64,000 nt of DNA, taken from the NCBI GenBank assembly GCA_040752515.1, contig JBFMGQ010000002.1, positions 1 to 64,000 on the forward strand, written 5' to 3'. This document shows, piece after piece, positions 18,503 to 27,654 of this stretch (position 1 is its first letter; each line of letters starts with the position of its first letter). Below the pieces are notes generated by a model. That model ran no database searches and was not told the DNA's origin. It saw nothing but the letters and a program-made list of their open reading frames with translations. The DNA comes from Tenuifilum sp040752515 (GTDB lineage Bacteria; Bacteroidota; Bacteroidia; Bacteroidales; Tenuifilaceae). The position numbers were made by a program, and so were the translations under genes.

Positions 18503-19045
18503 ATGAGCGATTTTATTTCAAAATGCTATGCCAAAATGCATAGTGGCGATGTTATTGTAGCTTACAAGGGTGAGATCAACGCAAACATTATTGCCGATAC
18601 GCTTGGTTTGGTTGAAGCAAAGCTCTCGCACGAAATGGTTGAGAATCTGGTTCGTAAAAAACTTTACAACGTTTTGGTTGAATGCCTTCAAAACCTTTTT
18701 CACCACGTAGATAAGGTATCAACCTCCGAGAATGAGCCCAAACTTGGTGCATTTATTCTTTCAAAAACTAAAGATGGATACAGGATAGCAACCGGTAACC
18801 TTGTTCGTGCCGATAAAAGTGTAGTTCTTAAAGAAAAAATCGATAAGATTAACTCGCTCTCGAAAGAGGAGTTAAAAGAATTTTATAAATTTGTTCTGAA
18901 CAATCAGACCTTTTCCGAAAAGGGTGGTGGTGGTTTAGGGCTCATTGATATTGCAAGGAAAACAGGCAATAAGTTGAATTACGATTTTACTCCATATAAC
19001 GATGAGTATTCTTTTTTTAATCTGAGTGTACTGGTTAGTGAATAA
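18503..19045 (+). CDS. SiaB family protein kinase (DUF6272)
   Basis: A 180-residue GHKL-fold protein of the SiaB type. Visible are an N-box-like helix NVLVECLQNLFHHVDK and a glycine-rich ATP lid GGGGLGLIDIARKTG. In Pseudomonas, SiaB phosphorylates SiaC to control a diguanylate cyclase. The start at the 18503 ATG is chosen; a TTG at 18476 would add nine residues. The siaC gene follows 17 bp downstream. Neither a SiaA-type phosphatase nor a SiaD-type cyclase lies nearby, so the output here is unknown. Confidence 0.85.
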   Translation: MSDFISKCYAKMHSGDVIVAYKGEINANIIADTLGLVEAKLSHEMVENLVRKKLYNVLVECLQNLFHHVDKVSTSENEPKLGAFILSKTKDGYRIATGNLVRADKSVVLKEKIDKINSLSKEELKEFYKFVLNNQTFSEKGGGGLGLIDIARKTGNKLNYDFTPYNDEYSFFNLSVLVSE

Positions 19046-19062
19046 TTAAAAACGACAATATT

Positions 19063-19443
19063 ATGGAATTACTAAACATTGAGGGAACGCCAAAAACTCC
19101 GACTGTAACAATGAACCCAAATACCGGAGTTATTGAAATAAAAGGTCGCTCTATTCCTGAGAATTCGATAGAATTCTATCGACCTGTTGTGGATTGGCTC
19201 GATGAATACACCAAAAATCCTCAGCCCAATACGGTGGTAAACGTGCAGCTTGAGTACTTTAACACTTCATCGTCAAAGTGTATTCTCGATGTATTCAAAA
19301 AGCTTGAGGTTCTCAAGAAGAACCAGAAGGATGTGATAATTAATTGGTATTACGAGGAAGATGATGAGGATATGCTTGAGGCCGGGGAGGATTATGAGTC
19401 AATTATCAAAGTTCCCTTCAAGATGATTCAAATAGTTGATTAG
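19063..19443 (+). CDS. SiaC family regulatory phosphoprotein (DUF1987)
   Basis: A 126-residue protein of the SiaC family, which structurally resembles anti-sigma antagonists. The conserved phosphosite region LEYFNTSSSKCILDVFKKLE is present; Thr68 is in the position reported for the Pseudomonas SiaC phosphosite. The family opening LNIEGTPKTPTV and the acidic YYEEDDEDMLEAGEDYE tail are intact. It pairs with the upstream kinase gene and ends at a bidirectional terminator facing the ABC transporter gene. Confidence 0.88.
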   Translation: MELLNIEGTPKTPTVTMNPNTGVIEIKGRSIPENSIEFYRPVVDWLDEYTKNPQPNTVVNVQLEYFNTSSSKCILDVFKKLEVLKKNQKDVIINWYYEEDDEDMLEAGEDYESIIKVPFKMIQIVD

Positions 19444-19461
19444 CATTTATTTATAGCAATA

Positions 19462-19497
19462 AAGGGCAATTCTTTAGAATTGCCCTTATTTTTTTCA
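19462..19497. terminator. Bidirectional terminator between siaC and the ABC transporter gene
   Basis: AAGGGCAATTC and its complement form an 11-bp stem with a TTTA loop, flanked by A- and T-rich runs, between convergent genes. Confidence 0.85.
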
Positions 19498-19505
19498 TTC
19501 TAATA

Positions 19506-22500
19506 TCAGCTGTCCGTTTCGCCTCCTAGGCTCTCAAGCCACTCAAGGAAACGTTTAAGGAGCCTGTAGTAAAGCACCAGGTACATCAAAATGCTCGATA
19601 TCCATATTACTATTACGTTTACCCAAAGTGTCCCAAAGTAGTTGCCAAAGAATGGTTTTACCGGTGCATAAAAGTGCGCACGCAGGAATTTCGATTCAGG
19701 GAATTGATAAATCGGATCGATTTTTTGGATTAACCGGTTGTTGTACTCAATGATACGTTCTACCTCACCAGAATTACGAACAAATTCACTTAAGCTTTCA
19801 TTGTGGTAGCGGCGCTTCAGCTCAACGTAAAGCTGTTGTCCATCGGGTCGGCTATTTTGGAACGATGTGATATAGTTATCTTTTTCAGCGCTTGCTTTAT
19901 TGTAAAGCTTAACGTAATGCTTACGGAGCTGCTCAAGGAAATCGTTAAGTTCTTTAAGAATATCAAGGTTAACCTCTTCAGGCGTTAAGAGGGTGTACTT
20001 GCTGAATATTAAATGCGATGTCCTTGGTGCGGTCATTTCCTTTACCAGTTCATTTCTAATCAGCTCCAGTGCATCGTGAAGTTCGCCTCTCTTTTCGTTA
20101 TTTTCAAGGTTACGAATGCAGAAATCAACCTTGTTTTGTATTGATTTAAGCCAGTAGTTCCGCTTGTAATCCGATAAGCTCATGGCTTCGTCGAATTTGT
20201 ATAGCGGTTTCATGTACTTGTTTTCCTTGAACTGATAAACAGCTAAGGCTTCGTATGCCCAGCGCGATACAATTAGCTCACCGTAAATGGGTATGCTACT
20301 TGGCGATGAGATAGTAGGATTCAACTTTTCGTATTTTACAATAATACCGCTAAGTATTAGCTGAGGAATAACTAGGAAAGGGATTAGGATGTAGATGGTA
20401 ACAACTGTTTTAAAGCTATCCGATATTACTAAACCCATCATGTTTGCTGAGAACCACGTGCTGAAAAGTACCAACCAATACTCAAAGTACATTCCCTTGA
20501 TTTCCATTATGCTATTGCCAATGAGCACAAACATGAGAGCCTGAAATGCCGAAATACCCAAAAGAATGGTTATCTTCGACATTAGGTAACTCGACCAGCT
20601 TAGGTTAAGGAACGCTTCGCGTTTTAGTATCTTTCTATCCTTTATTATTTCCTCGGCGCTAACAGTTAAGCCAACAAAAATACCTACAATAACCGACATG
20701 AACAGGTAAACCGGTAAGTTGCTATTTTCCAGGAGTGTGTAGCCAAGCTTATTTGAAACGTCAACGTTGTAGTACTTTATGATGTATGCCAAAAGCAGGG
20801 CAAGCAGAGGCGTTTCAAAGATGTTGATAATCATGTATTGGCTATTAGCCAGTTTGCTTAGCACATCGCGTTTTACAAAAATTCGCAGCTGTTTAACCCA
20901 ATTCGGTATTTTGAAATGTATTTGCGGTAACGATTTGGGTTGTGAGGTGGGTGTTGGATTTTCGGGTGCAAACCGTTTGAAGTACTCGTTCCACTCAAAG
21001 GGACTAATTTTCCGCGCTCGTGTGGGATTCCCATACTCATCGAGTACGTTCGATTCAACAATGTTGAAAATTTGTTCAGGGTTTACGGTACCGCATACAG
21101 GGCACTCGCTCTCGTTCCAGTTAGCTTGCTGAACCCGTGATTTGAAGTAGATAATGGACTCAATGGGGTCGCCATTGTAAATTAGGTATCCACCAGTATC
21201 CAGAATGAGCAACCTATCAAACATCTTGAAAATCTCCGACGAGGGTTGGTGGATAACCACAAACACCAGTTTTCCTTTGAGTGTAAGCTCTTTCAGAAGG
21301 TCGAGAATATTTTCGGAATCACGCGAGCTTAGGCCAGAGGTTGGCTCGTCGAGGAAAAGGATTGCGGGTTCCCTTATCAGTTCCAGCGCAATGTTAAGGC
21401 GTTTACGTTGCCCGCCGCTTATCTTTTTATTTAGCGGTGAACCCACACGCATATCCTTAATCTCGTAAAGGCCAAGGTTTTGTAAGGTTTGGTTTACAAC
21501 TGCCTCGAGTTGCTCCTGGGTGTAGTTATCAAAGCATAGGCGAGCGTTGAAGTATAGGTTTTGGTAAACGGTAAGTTCCTCGATAAGCAAATCGTCCTGC
21601 GACACAAAACCAATTTGTCCTTCAACTAACTCTTTCTGGCTATGTATATCGATACCATTGATTAGTATTTGTCCGCTTGTTGGTTTTTCGCTACCATTTA
21701 AAACATTAAGCAGAGTGGTTTTGCCAGCACCCGATGCTCCCATAATTCCAACTAAATGCCCACTTTCCTGAACAAATGACATGGGGTGCAGGCCAATTTT
21801 GCCACTTTTAAACCGGTATTCAATATCAATAGCTTCAAAAACAATTTTTTCCTTTATCTTATCCTGAACAAAGCGGCCAACAATATCACTGAAGTATATG
21901 GGTTTGATTTTTGAGTTTCGGATGGAGGAGCCATTGTTCAAAACAAAAATCTTATCCTTTACCAGCAAATGGCCATTCAGGTATAGTTCGTGAAGCCCGT
22001 TGTAGCGTAAAAAGAAAATGTTTGCCGACTCAACAAAAAGAATTTTAATGGGTTCATGAAGCCCTTCAGAGTAAAGGTGCCTCATGTCATCGTAAGGGTT
22101 TTCGGTTGAATCGTTTATTAAAAGAATATTTGTATGAGGGGAAATGGAATTAAAATCGGAAAGAACAAAATCCTTAAGGTTTTGAAATTCGTTTTCCGGC
22201 ACATAGAAGGTTTCGGCAACAGTGCTAATAAATGCCATTTCCTGTTCGGTAACATCGCCTTCGTCGGGTTTAACAAATTCAAGCAGCCTAATTAGTACAA
22301 CAATTTTTTGCTGTTGCTGAAGTTCCTCGTTGATTTGCGAGCAAATCTTAAGTACCCTCACCGAGCTGGATGATGTTCTTTTTTTCGATTTACTTTTCTC
22401 GCTCTGTTTTTCCTGGTATAGGCTGTAGAAATAGTCAAAAACTTTTAGGTATTCTTTCACCAAGTCGATATTAAGTTGATTCCTTAAGAACTCCTCTACA

Positions 22501-22607
22501 ACCTTTCGCCTGTCGGCGTAGTCGTTATTTTCCTTTTCGTCTTGTGATACAGGACGGGCAATAATTGCGAAAAGTTGCATGAGAGCTTTTAGAATCGACT
22601 CGCTCAT
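19506..22607 (-). CDS. ABCG-like ABC transporter (fused ATPase and permease) with N-terminal TerB-like region
   Basis: A 1033-residue half-transporter. Residues 1-150 are helical, with a segment around 100-148 resembling TerB (acidic VKPDEGDVTEQE). Residues 155-245 form a beta-rich, possibly FHA-like region. The ATPase domain (255-480) is complete: Walker A GASGAGKTT (290-298), Q-loop Q337, signature ISGGQRKR (396-403), Walker B LFLDE (417-421) and His453. A CPVC pair (Cys502, Cys505) follows. Six membrane segments come next, with an unusually long predicted outside loop of about 220 residues between TM5 and TM6. The order ATPase-then-membrane matches ABCG exporters. The substrate is unknown. 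It is the last gene of a three-gene minus operon. Confidence 0.85.
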   Translation of the reverse strand: MSESILKALMQLFAIIARPVSQDEKENNDYADRRKVVEEFLRNQLNIDLVKEYLKVFDYFYSLYQEKQSEKSKSKKRTSSSSVRVLKICSQINEELQQQQKIVVLIRLLEFVKPDEGDVTEQEMAFISTVAETFYVPENEFQNLKDFVLSDFNSISPHTNILLINDSTENPYDDMRHLYSEGLHEPIKILFVESANIFFLRYNGLHELYLNGHLLVKDKIFVLNNGSSIRNSKIKPIYFSDIVGRFVQDKIKEKIVFEAIDIEYRFKSGKIGLHPMSFVQESGHLVGIMGASGAGKTTLLNVLNGSEKPTSGQILINGIDIHSQKELVEGQIGFVSQDDLLIEELTVYQNLYFNARLCFDNYTQEQLEAVVNQTLQNLGLYEIKDMRVGSPLNKKISGGQRKRLNIALELIREPAILFLDEPTSGLSSRDSENILDLLKELTLKGKLVFVVIHQPSSEIFKMFDRLLILDTGGYLIYNGDPIESIIYFKSRVQQANWNESECPVCGTVNPEQIFNIVESNVLDEYGNPTRARKISPFEWNEYFKRFAPENPTPTSQPKSLPQIHFKIPNWVKQLRIFVKRDVLSKLANSQYMIINIFETPLLALLLAYIIKYYNVDVSNKLGYTLLENSNLPVYLFMSVIVGIFVGLTVSAEEIIKDRKILKREAFLNLSWSSYLMSKITILLGISAFQALMFVLIGNSIMEIKGMYFEYWLVLFSTWFSANMMGLVISDSFKTVVTIYILIPFLVIPQLILSGIIVKYEKLNPTISSPSSIPIYGELIVSRWAYEALAVYQFKENKYMKPLYKFDEAMSLSDYKRNYWLKSIQNKVDFCIRNLENNEKRGELHDALELIRNELVKEMTAPRTSHLIFSKYTLLTPEEVNLDILKELNDFLEQLRKHYVKLYNKASAEKDNYITSFQNSRPDGQQLYVELKRRYHNESLSEFVRNSGEVERIIEYNNRLIQKIDPIYQFPESKFLRAHFYAPVKPFFGNYFGTLWVNVIVIWISSILMYLVLYYRLLKRFLEWLESLGGETDS

Positions 22608-22620
22608 GGTTTACAGGTGT

Positions 22621-23031
22621 TTACTGTTTGTATCCTATTAGTAGCATAACATAGCCCGGAGTAAATTGTGGATTTTTTACATCTACCTGGATTATACAGG
22701 TTACAGTTGAAGTAAATCGTAAGTCCCAATAAGGCGAGTAGTTGAAACTCTCGTTGGTAAAAAGCAAATTCTTTTCGGTATCGTATACGGTAAAGACCAG
22801 TTTCCCCTTTTTGGCATTGGTGCAAGCCGATATCCTATAAGTATTATCGGCGTAAAAGGTTGTTCTGAACTCAATCCGTTGATCAGGTTTGAGGGCTGCA
22901 AAGTATTCCTGCCCGTCGCTAATGTAGTTTGAGGGGAAGTTGATCGCACACGTTTTTTTTAGTTGCTCAATCTGCGAAAATGAGCTCAGGCTTGTAAGTG
23001 TAAAGGCTAATATGATTACTATGCGTTGCAT
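22621..23031 (-). CDS. Secreted protein of unknown function
   Basis: I do not recognise a family. It has 136 residues, a clear signal peptide (about 1-19, ending SSFSQ) and a mature part of predicted beta strands with two or three cysteines. Phrases such as RIEFRTTFYADNTYRISACT, KGKLVFTVYDTEKNLLFTNES and a C-terminal VMLLIGYKQ suggest a small beta-sandwich. It starts 10 bp downstream of the lipoprotein gene and ends 13 bp before the ABC transporter gene, so the three are almost certainly one operon. Confidence 0.75.
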   Translation of the reverse strand: MQRIVIILAFTLTSLSSFSQIEQLKKTCAINFPSNYISDGQEYFAALKPDQRIEFRTTFYADNTYRISACTNAKKGKLVFTVYDTEKNLLFTNESFNYSPYWDLRFTSTVTCIIQVDVKNPQFTPGYVMLLIGYKQ

Positions 23032-23041
23032 ATCAAAATGT

Positions 23042-23932
23042 TTATTCGGTTAACGATGAGCGTATTTGCTCAATTTTCTTGCTGATTATTTTCAGATGGT
23101 ACTCCGACATTACCACTCGCGATTGGCTTCGAATGGTAATTATCTTGTTTTTTTCGTCAACAAGGGGTTCACGATAGGAGTATGAGTATATTATTCCATC
23201 AAACTCGTAAGCCAAATCTATTAGACTATCGAGTAAATTGGCAAACTCTGTCGATTTATAGTAAAAGGGTGTTAATAGCTCGACCAGATTATCCAAAGGA
23301 TGCTTTTGTTCACCAATCCGGTTAATGATTTCTCTATTGTTGTGTTCTTGAGCAATTTGGGTCATTATGTAAAGGCTTTCGACCCAGCAGCCCGCTACAA
23401 TTAGGGCGCTAATATCGTAGCGCTCGTTCTTTTTGAGGTATAAATCGGAATTTGCGTAGGTTTCTGATATTATCTTTATCAGGGAATCCTTGTTTTCGAT
23501 ATTATTTTCGATTCTTTCAAAAATCTTTTCGTCGAACGATTCGGTTATTCTTAGCTGCTCGCTAAGTTTTTTTATCACCCCGAGGTATTGAAGCGATTCC
23601 TGAGTTTTATCGTAAATGTTTAGGTAACTTAAATCGGTTCCGTATACGCCAAGGTTTATGGCTTGCTTAAACGATGTGGTGTAACGCTGGTAATTCTTTG
23701 AGCTGTTAATGCATGCTTCATTGAAAGGGATGTTGTTTTTTTGAATTAGGTTGACCACCTGCCATGGCGAGGGAATTGGGAATATGGCATTTTCTACCTT
23801 TACGAGTGTCGAAAGTGTATCGGTTGCCGATTCGGACGTTTCACTATCCTTTTTTGGCGATGACTTGCACGATGCTGCAATAATGCCCAATGCTGCAATG
23901 GCAAAAATTAGCTTAGGTAGCTTCAGGTTCAT
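23042..23932 (-). CDS. Putative lipoprotein of unknown function
   Basis: A 296-residue protein with a lipoprotein signal: hydrophobic stretch ending IIAASC, lipidated Cys22, then a Lys/Ser/Glu-rich linker. The mature part is almost all helical, with repeated charged helices and an internal AGCWVESLYIMTQIAQEH segment. The start at 23932 is preferred over 23950 because it gives a proper signal. It is the first gene of the operon that continues with a secreted protein and an ABCG-like transporter. It could be an outer partner of that transporter, but this rests on context only. Confidence 0.78.
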   Translation of the reverse strand: MNLKLPKLIFAIAALGIIAASCKSSPKKDSETSESATDTLSTLVKVENAIFPIPSPWQVVNLIQKNNIPFNEACINSSKNYQRYTTSFKQAINLGVYGTDLSYLNIYDKTQESLQYLGVIKKLSEQLRITESFDEKIFERIENNIENKDSLIKIISETYANSDLYLKKNERYDISALIVAGCWVESLYIMTQIAQEHNNREIINRIGEQKHPLDNLVELLTPFYYKSTEFANLLDSLIDLAYEFDGIIYSYSYREPLVDEKNKIITIRSQSRVVMSEYHLKIISKKIEQIRSSLTE

Positions 23933-23985
23933 TTTCTCTGGCTCAATCATAAAAACATTAACACTGTTAAGAAAAGTTCAATAAA

Positions 23986-23993
23986 CAAAAATA
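23986..23993 (-). promoter_or_regulatory. -7 element of the lipoprotein-ABC operon
   Basis: Reads TATTTTTG on the minus strand, 53 bases before the ATG at 23932. No -33 TTG at the usual spacing. Confidence 0.4.
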
Positions 23994-24125
23994 CCATATT
24001 TGTTGAAATCTGTGGTTTTTCTCTTAAATTTTTAAACCATAGTTAAATTTTGCCGTCAATTTAAAAAATAAAGTTAACTATTTTAGCTTTAAATTCAATA
24101 GCGTCGTACCTAAAATATTATTGAC

Positions 24126-26252
24126 ATGAAAAGATTTTTTTTAACTCTTCTGATTCTCTCATCGGTTTTCACGGTTTATGGGCAAAAGGAGCTTACCCTG
24201 GAACAGGCTGTATTACGGCAGGGTACCGAGTTTCGGCCTAAAACTTTACTTGGTTTCACCTGGGTGCCGGGTAAAGCCGAGTTTTCATATATTAGTAACG
24301 ATAGCCTACTTATAGTTAATGCTGATGATTCAAGTAAAAGTAGGAGTATTACTTTGTCGGAAATAAACGATGTTCTCAAGGCCAATAATCTTCAAACCCT
24401 AAAAAGAATAACATCGACATGGGTTGATGGTAAGCACATCCGTTTTCAAGCTGGTAACCACTATGTTCTGCTCGATGTTCAGAACATAAGTATTGCTTCA
24501 AAATTCCCCGTAATTGAGAATAGCGATAACCATGAGTTTAGCGCTGATGGTAAGTGGATGTCGTACACCCTAAATAACAATCTATTCATTGTAAACAGCG
24601 AAGGTGAGACCGTTGCTGTTACCAACGACACGGTTGATGGGATTGTTAACGGCCAAAGCGTTCATCGAAATGAGTTTGGAATAAACAAGGGAACCTTTTG
24701 GTCGCCAAGTGGTCGTTACCTGGCATACTATCATATGGACGAGAGTATGGTTACCCAATACCCACTGGTTGACATTACCAAAAGGGTAGGCGAGCTTGTG
24801 AAAATCCGATACCCAATGGCAGGAATGCGTAGCCATGAGGTTACTGTCAGGGTTTACGATACTCATACCGGTACCACTGTTGAACTTAAGACTGGCGAAC
24901 CACGCGAACAGTATTTGACCAATATTGCCTGGAGTAGCGATGAGACATCGATACTGATTGCGGTTTTGAATAGGGAACAAAACCATATGCGGTTAAATCG
25001 CTACCAAGTTAGCAATGGCTATTGGGTAACCTCATTGTTTGAGGAAAAGAACGAAAAGTATGTTGAGCCGCTGAACCCGCCGTTATTCATTTCTAACAGT
25101 TCATTCCTTTGGCAAAGCCGACGCAATGGCTGGAACCATATCTACCTTTACTCCTCCGATGGTAAACTTGTAAAACAGCTTACCAAGGGTAATTGGGAGG
25201 TTACAAGTATCGATGCCATTGATTCCAAAAATGGAATAATTTACTTTACATCTACCAAGGAGAGTCCGTTGGATAGGCACCTGTATTCGGTAAGAATAAA
25301 AGATGGAACTATTACTCAATTAACCTCTGGCTCAGGAACTCACCGCTGTGTTGTTAGCCCCGATTGTAAATATTTTGTTGATTTTTACAGCTCTATTACT
25401 ATCCCTAACCGAGTAGCCTTGTTCACTACTAAGGGTAAACAGGTTAAACAGTTTATTAATGCCCAAAACCCTTACAATGGGTACAAGGTTCCCTTACCTA
25501 AGCTAATCTCCCTTAAAGCAAATGATGGAACCACCCTCTACGGTAGGATAATTAAGCCAACTGATTTCGATTCAACTAAAAAGTATCCAGTGGTAATATA
25601 TGTTTACGGTGGCCCACATTCGCAGCTTGTAACCAATAGCTGGATGGGGGGTGCAAGGCTTTGGGAGTGCTATATGGCCAATAAGGGTTATATCCTTTTT
25701 ACACTCGACAACCGTGGTACTTCCAATAGGGGTGCTCAGTTTGAGCAGATTATTCATAGGCAGTTAGGAACTACAGAGCTTAGCGATCAACTCGTAGGAG
25801 TCGAATACCTAAAATCCTTACCTTACGTCGATTCTACCCGTTTAGGTGTTCACGGATGGAGCTTTGGTGGGTTTATGACCATAACCATGATGCTTAGGGC
25901 TTCGGAACAGTTTAAGGTAGGAGTTGCCGGTGGCCCGGTTACCGACTGGAAATACTACGAGGTAATGTATGGTGAACGCTACATGGATACACCCGACGAA
26001 AACCCCGATGGGTACAGAATTTCCGATCTCAAAAACTATGTAGCGAACTTAAAAGGCAAGTTGCTTATAATTCACGACGATATGGATAAAACCGTTGTGC
26101 CGCAGCACAGCCTTACCTTAATCCATGAATTTGTAAAACATGGCGTTCAGGTCGATTTCTTCATGTATCCCCAGCACGACCATAACGTAATTGGTAAGGA
26201 TAGGGTTCATTTAATTGATAAGATTATCCGCTACTTTGACGATAATCTCTGA
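24126..26252 (+). CDS. Dipeptidyl-peptidase IV (S9B family)
   Basis: Releases X-Pro or X-Ala dipeptides from the N-terminus of peptides. The 708-residue protein has a signal peptide (about 1-19), an eight-bladed beta-propeller (DPPIV N-terminal domain, about 30-480) and an alpha/beta hydrolase domain. The triad is Ser579 in GWSFGGFM, Asp in HDDMDKT near 654 and His in QHDHNV near 686. The propeller contains the HRNEFG segment, which may carry the substrate-binding glutamate. Length and order match periplasmic or surface DPP IV of Bacteroidota. It is a single gene with a terminator downstream. Confidence 0.94.
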   Translation: MKRFFLTLLILSSVFTVYGQKELTLEQAVLRQGTEFRPKTLLGFTWVPGKAEFSYISNDSLLIVNADDSSKSRSITLSEINDVLKANNLQTLKRITSTWVDGKHIRFQAGNHYVLLDVQNISIASKFPVIENSDNHEFSADGKWMSYTLNNNLFIVNSEGETVAVTNDTVDGIVNGQSVHRNEFGINKGTFWSPSGRYLAYYHMDESMVTQYPLVDITKRVGELVKIRYPMAGMRSHEVTVRVYDTHTGTTVELKTGEPREQYLTNIAWSSDETSILIAVLNREQNHMRLNRYQVSNGYWVTSLFEEKNEKYVEPLNPPLFISNSSFLWQSRRNGWNHIYLYSSDGKLVKQLTKGNWEVTSIDAIDSKNGIIYFTSTKESPLDRHLYSVRIKDGTITQLTSGSGTHRCVVSPDCKYFVDFYSSITIPNRVALFTTKGKQVKQFINAQNPYNGYKVPLPKLISLKANDGTTLYGRIIKPTDFDSTKKYPVVIYVYGGPHSQLVTNSWMGGARLWECYMANKGYILFTLDNRGTSNRGAQFEQIIHRQLGTTELSDQLVGVEYLKSLPYVDSTRLGVHGWSFGGFMTITMMLRASEQFKVGVAGGPVTDWKYYEVMYGERYMDTPDENPDGYRISDLKNYVANLKGKLLIIHDDMDKTVVPQHSLTLIHEFVKHGVQVDFFMYPQHDHNVIGKDRVHLIDKIIRYFDDNL

Positions 26253-26270
26253 TAACTTGGAATATACTCT

Positions 26271-26300
26271 AAAAAAGGCAGGCTACCCCTGCCTTTTTTA
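26271..26300 (+). terminator. Terminator after the DPP IV gene
   Basis: Stem GGCAGG (26277-26282) with CCTGCC (26288-26293), flanked by six A and six T, so the paired region extends. The T run merges into the next promoter. Confidence 0.85.
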
Positions 26301-26308
26301 TATTTTTG
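26301..26308 (+). promoter_or_regulatory. -7 element upstream of the MATE gene
   Basis: TATTTTTG immediately after the terminator T run and 16 bases before the ATG at 26324. Confidence 0.45.
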
Positions 26309-26323
26309 CATAAAATAGATGTG

Positions 26324-27652
26324 ATGAAGATTGATATTTCCTACAAGGAAATTTGGGTGGTGGCTTATCCCATAATTTTAGGGAGTGTTGCTCAAAATAT
26401 CCTGAACATAACTGATACTGCTTTTCTTGGACGAGTTGGTGAAATTGCTCTTGGTGGTGGTGTTCTGGGTGGATTGCTTTACCATGTAATGCTTATGCTT
26501 GGCTGGGGAATGGCTATGGGTGGCCAAATAATTGTGGCAAGGCGAGTGGGTGAGGGTTCAAACGAAGCTGTAGGTCGAGTGGTTGAGCATTTGCTATTTA
26601 CCCTTGCCGCATTAGCACTAGTGATAATTGCTATTGCTAGTATAGCTTATCCCTCCTTTTTTAGTATGGCTGTTAAGTCAAATCTGGTTAGCGATTCGGC
26701 AAGCTCATTTTTTGGAGTCAGACTCTTTGGGTTACCCTTTGCCTTTGTTACATACTCATTCAATGCTTTTCTAATAGGAATAGCCCGAACAAGGGTGATT
26801 ACTTTAACATCGTTAATCGCTGTAATTGTAAACATCTTCCTTGATTATGGTTTAATCTTTGGCAATTTTGGTTTACCTGCCATGGGAGTAAGGGGAGCTG
26901 CCTTGGCATCGGTCATTGCTGAGGTTTCGGGGGCTACATTCTTGCTTTTTTACATTAGTAAAATGAATGTGAGTAGGTATAAACTATTTCACTTTTCAAA
27001 ATTCTCCAGAAGATTGCTGGGTGCAATCCTCGATATATCCTGGCCGTTGATGCTTCAGTTTTGCCTATCGATATTTGTTTGGTTCCTGTTTTTCCTGATA
27101 ATTGAAAAGATGGGCGAAACGCCCCTTGCTGTCTCCAATATTGTCCGAAGTATTTACATCATTCTCATGATACCAATATGGGGTTTTGCTTCGGCAACAA
27201 ATACATTTGTTAGTCAGTACATAGGTAAAGGCAAGTCAGAACAAGTGGTGATGCTGGTTCTAAAAGTTATACTCATAACCCTAATTGCGGTTGTTGCCTT
27301 ATCGGGCCTGATGCTAATATTTGGGGAGTATGTTGTTAAGGTTTACACCAACGATGAACACATTATATACGCTACTATTCCAGTGATAAGAGTGGTTGCA
27401 TTAGCTGCATTAACCATGGCATCGGCATTTATTAGTTTTAATGGAGTCTCGGGTACCGGAAGTACTAGGGTTTCGTTTGCTATCGAATTGTTTACGCTAG
27501 TAATCTACCTTGGCTGGGCTTACCTTATGGCCATAACCCTTGGTAAATCGCTAAGTTGGGTTTGGACATCGGAAATATTATATGGCGTGCTGGTTACAAC
27601 CATTTCGTTAATTTACTTGCGAACCGGCCGGTGGAAAAACCGGGTGGTATAG
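26324..27652 (+). CDS. MATE family multidrug/cation antiporter
   Basis: A 442-residue polytopic membrane protein with about twelve predicted helices in two homologous halves, the MatE layout. Typical segments are NILNITDTAFLGRVGEIALGG near the N-terminus, GWGMAMGGQIIVARRVGEG and LMLQFCLSIFVWFLFF at the start of the second half. Such proteins export drugs or metabolites with H+ or Na+ entry; the substrate cannot be told. The ATG at 26324 is chosen because an upstream TTG at 26306 lies in the promoter. Its stop is two bases from that of the convergent gene. Confidence 0.9.
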   Translation: MKIDISYKEIWVVAYPIILGSVAQNILNITDTAFLGRVGEIALGGGVLGGLLYHVMLMLGWGMAMGGQIIVARRVGEGSNEAVGRVVEHLLFTLAALALVIIAIASIAYPSFFSMAVKSNLVSDSASSFFGVRLFGLPFAFVTYSFNAFLIGIARTRVITLTSLIAVIVNIFLDYGLIFGNFGLPAMGVRGAALASVIAEVSGATFLLFYISKMNVSRYKLFHFSKFSRRLLGAILDISWPLMLQFCLSIFVWFLFFLIIEKMGETPLAVSNIVRSIYIILMIPIWGFASATNTFVSQYIGKGKSEQVVMLVLKVILITLIAVVALSGLMLIFGEYVVKVYTNDEHIIYATIPVIRVVALAALTMASAFISFNGVSGTGSTRVSFAIELFTLVIYLGWAYLMAITLGKSLSWVWTSEILYGVLVTTISLIYLRTGRWKNRVV

Positions 27653-27654
27653 GT

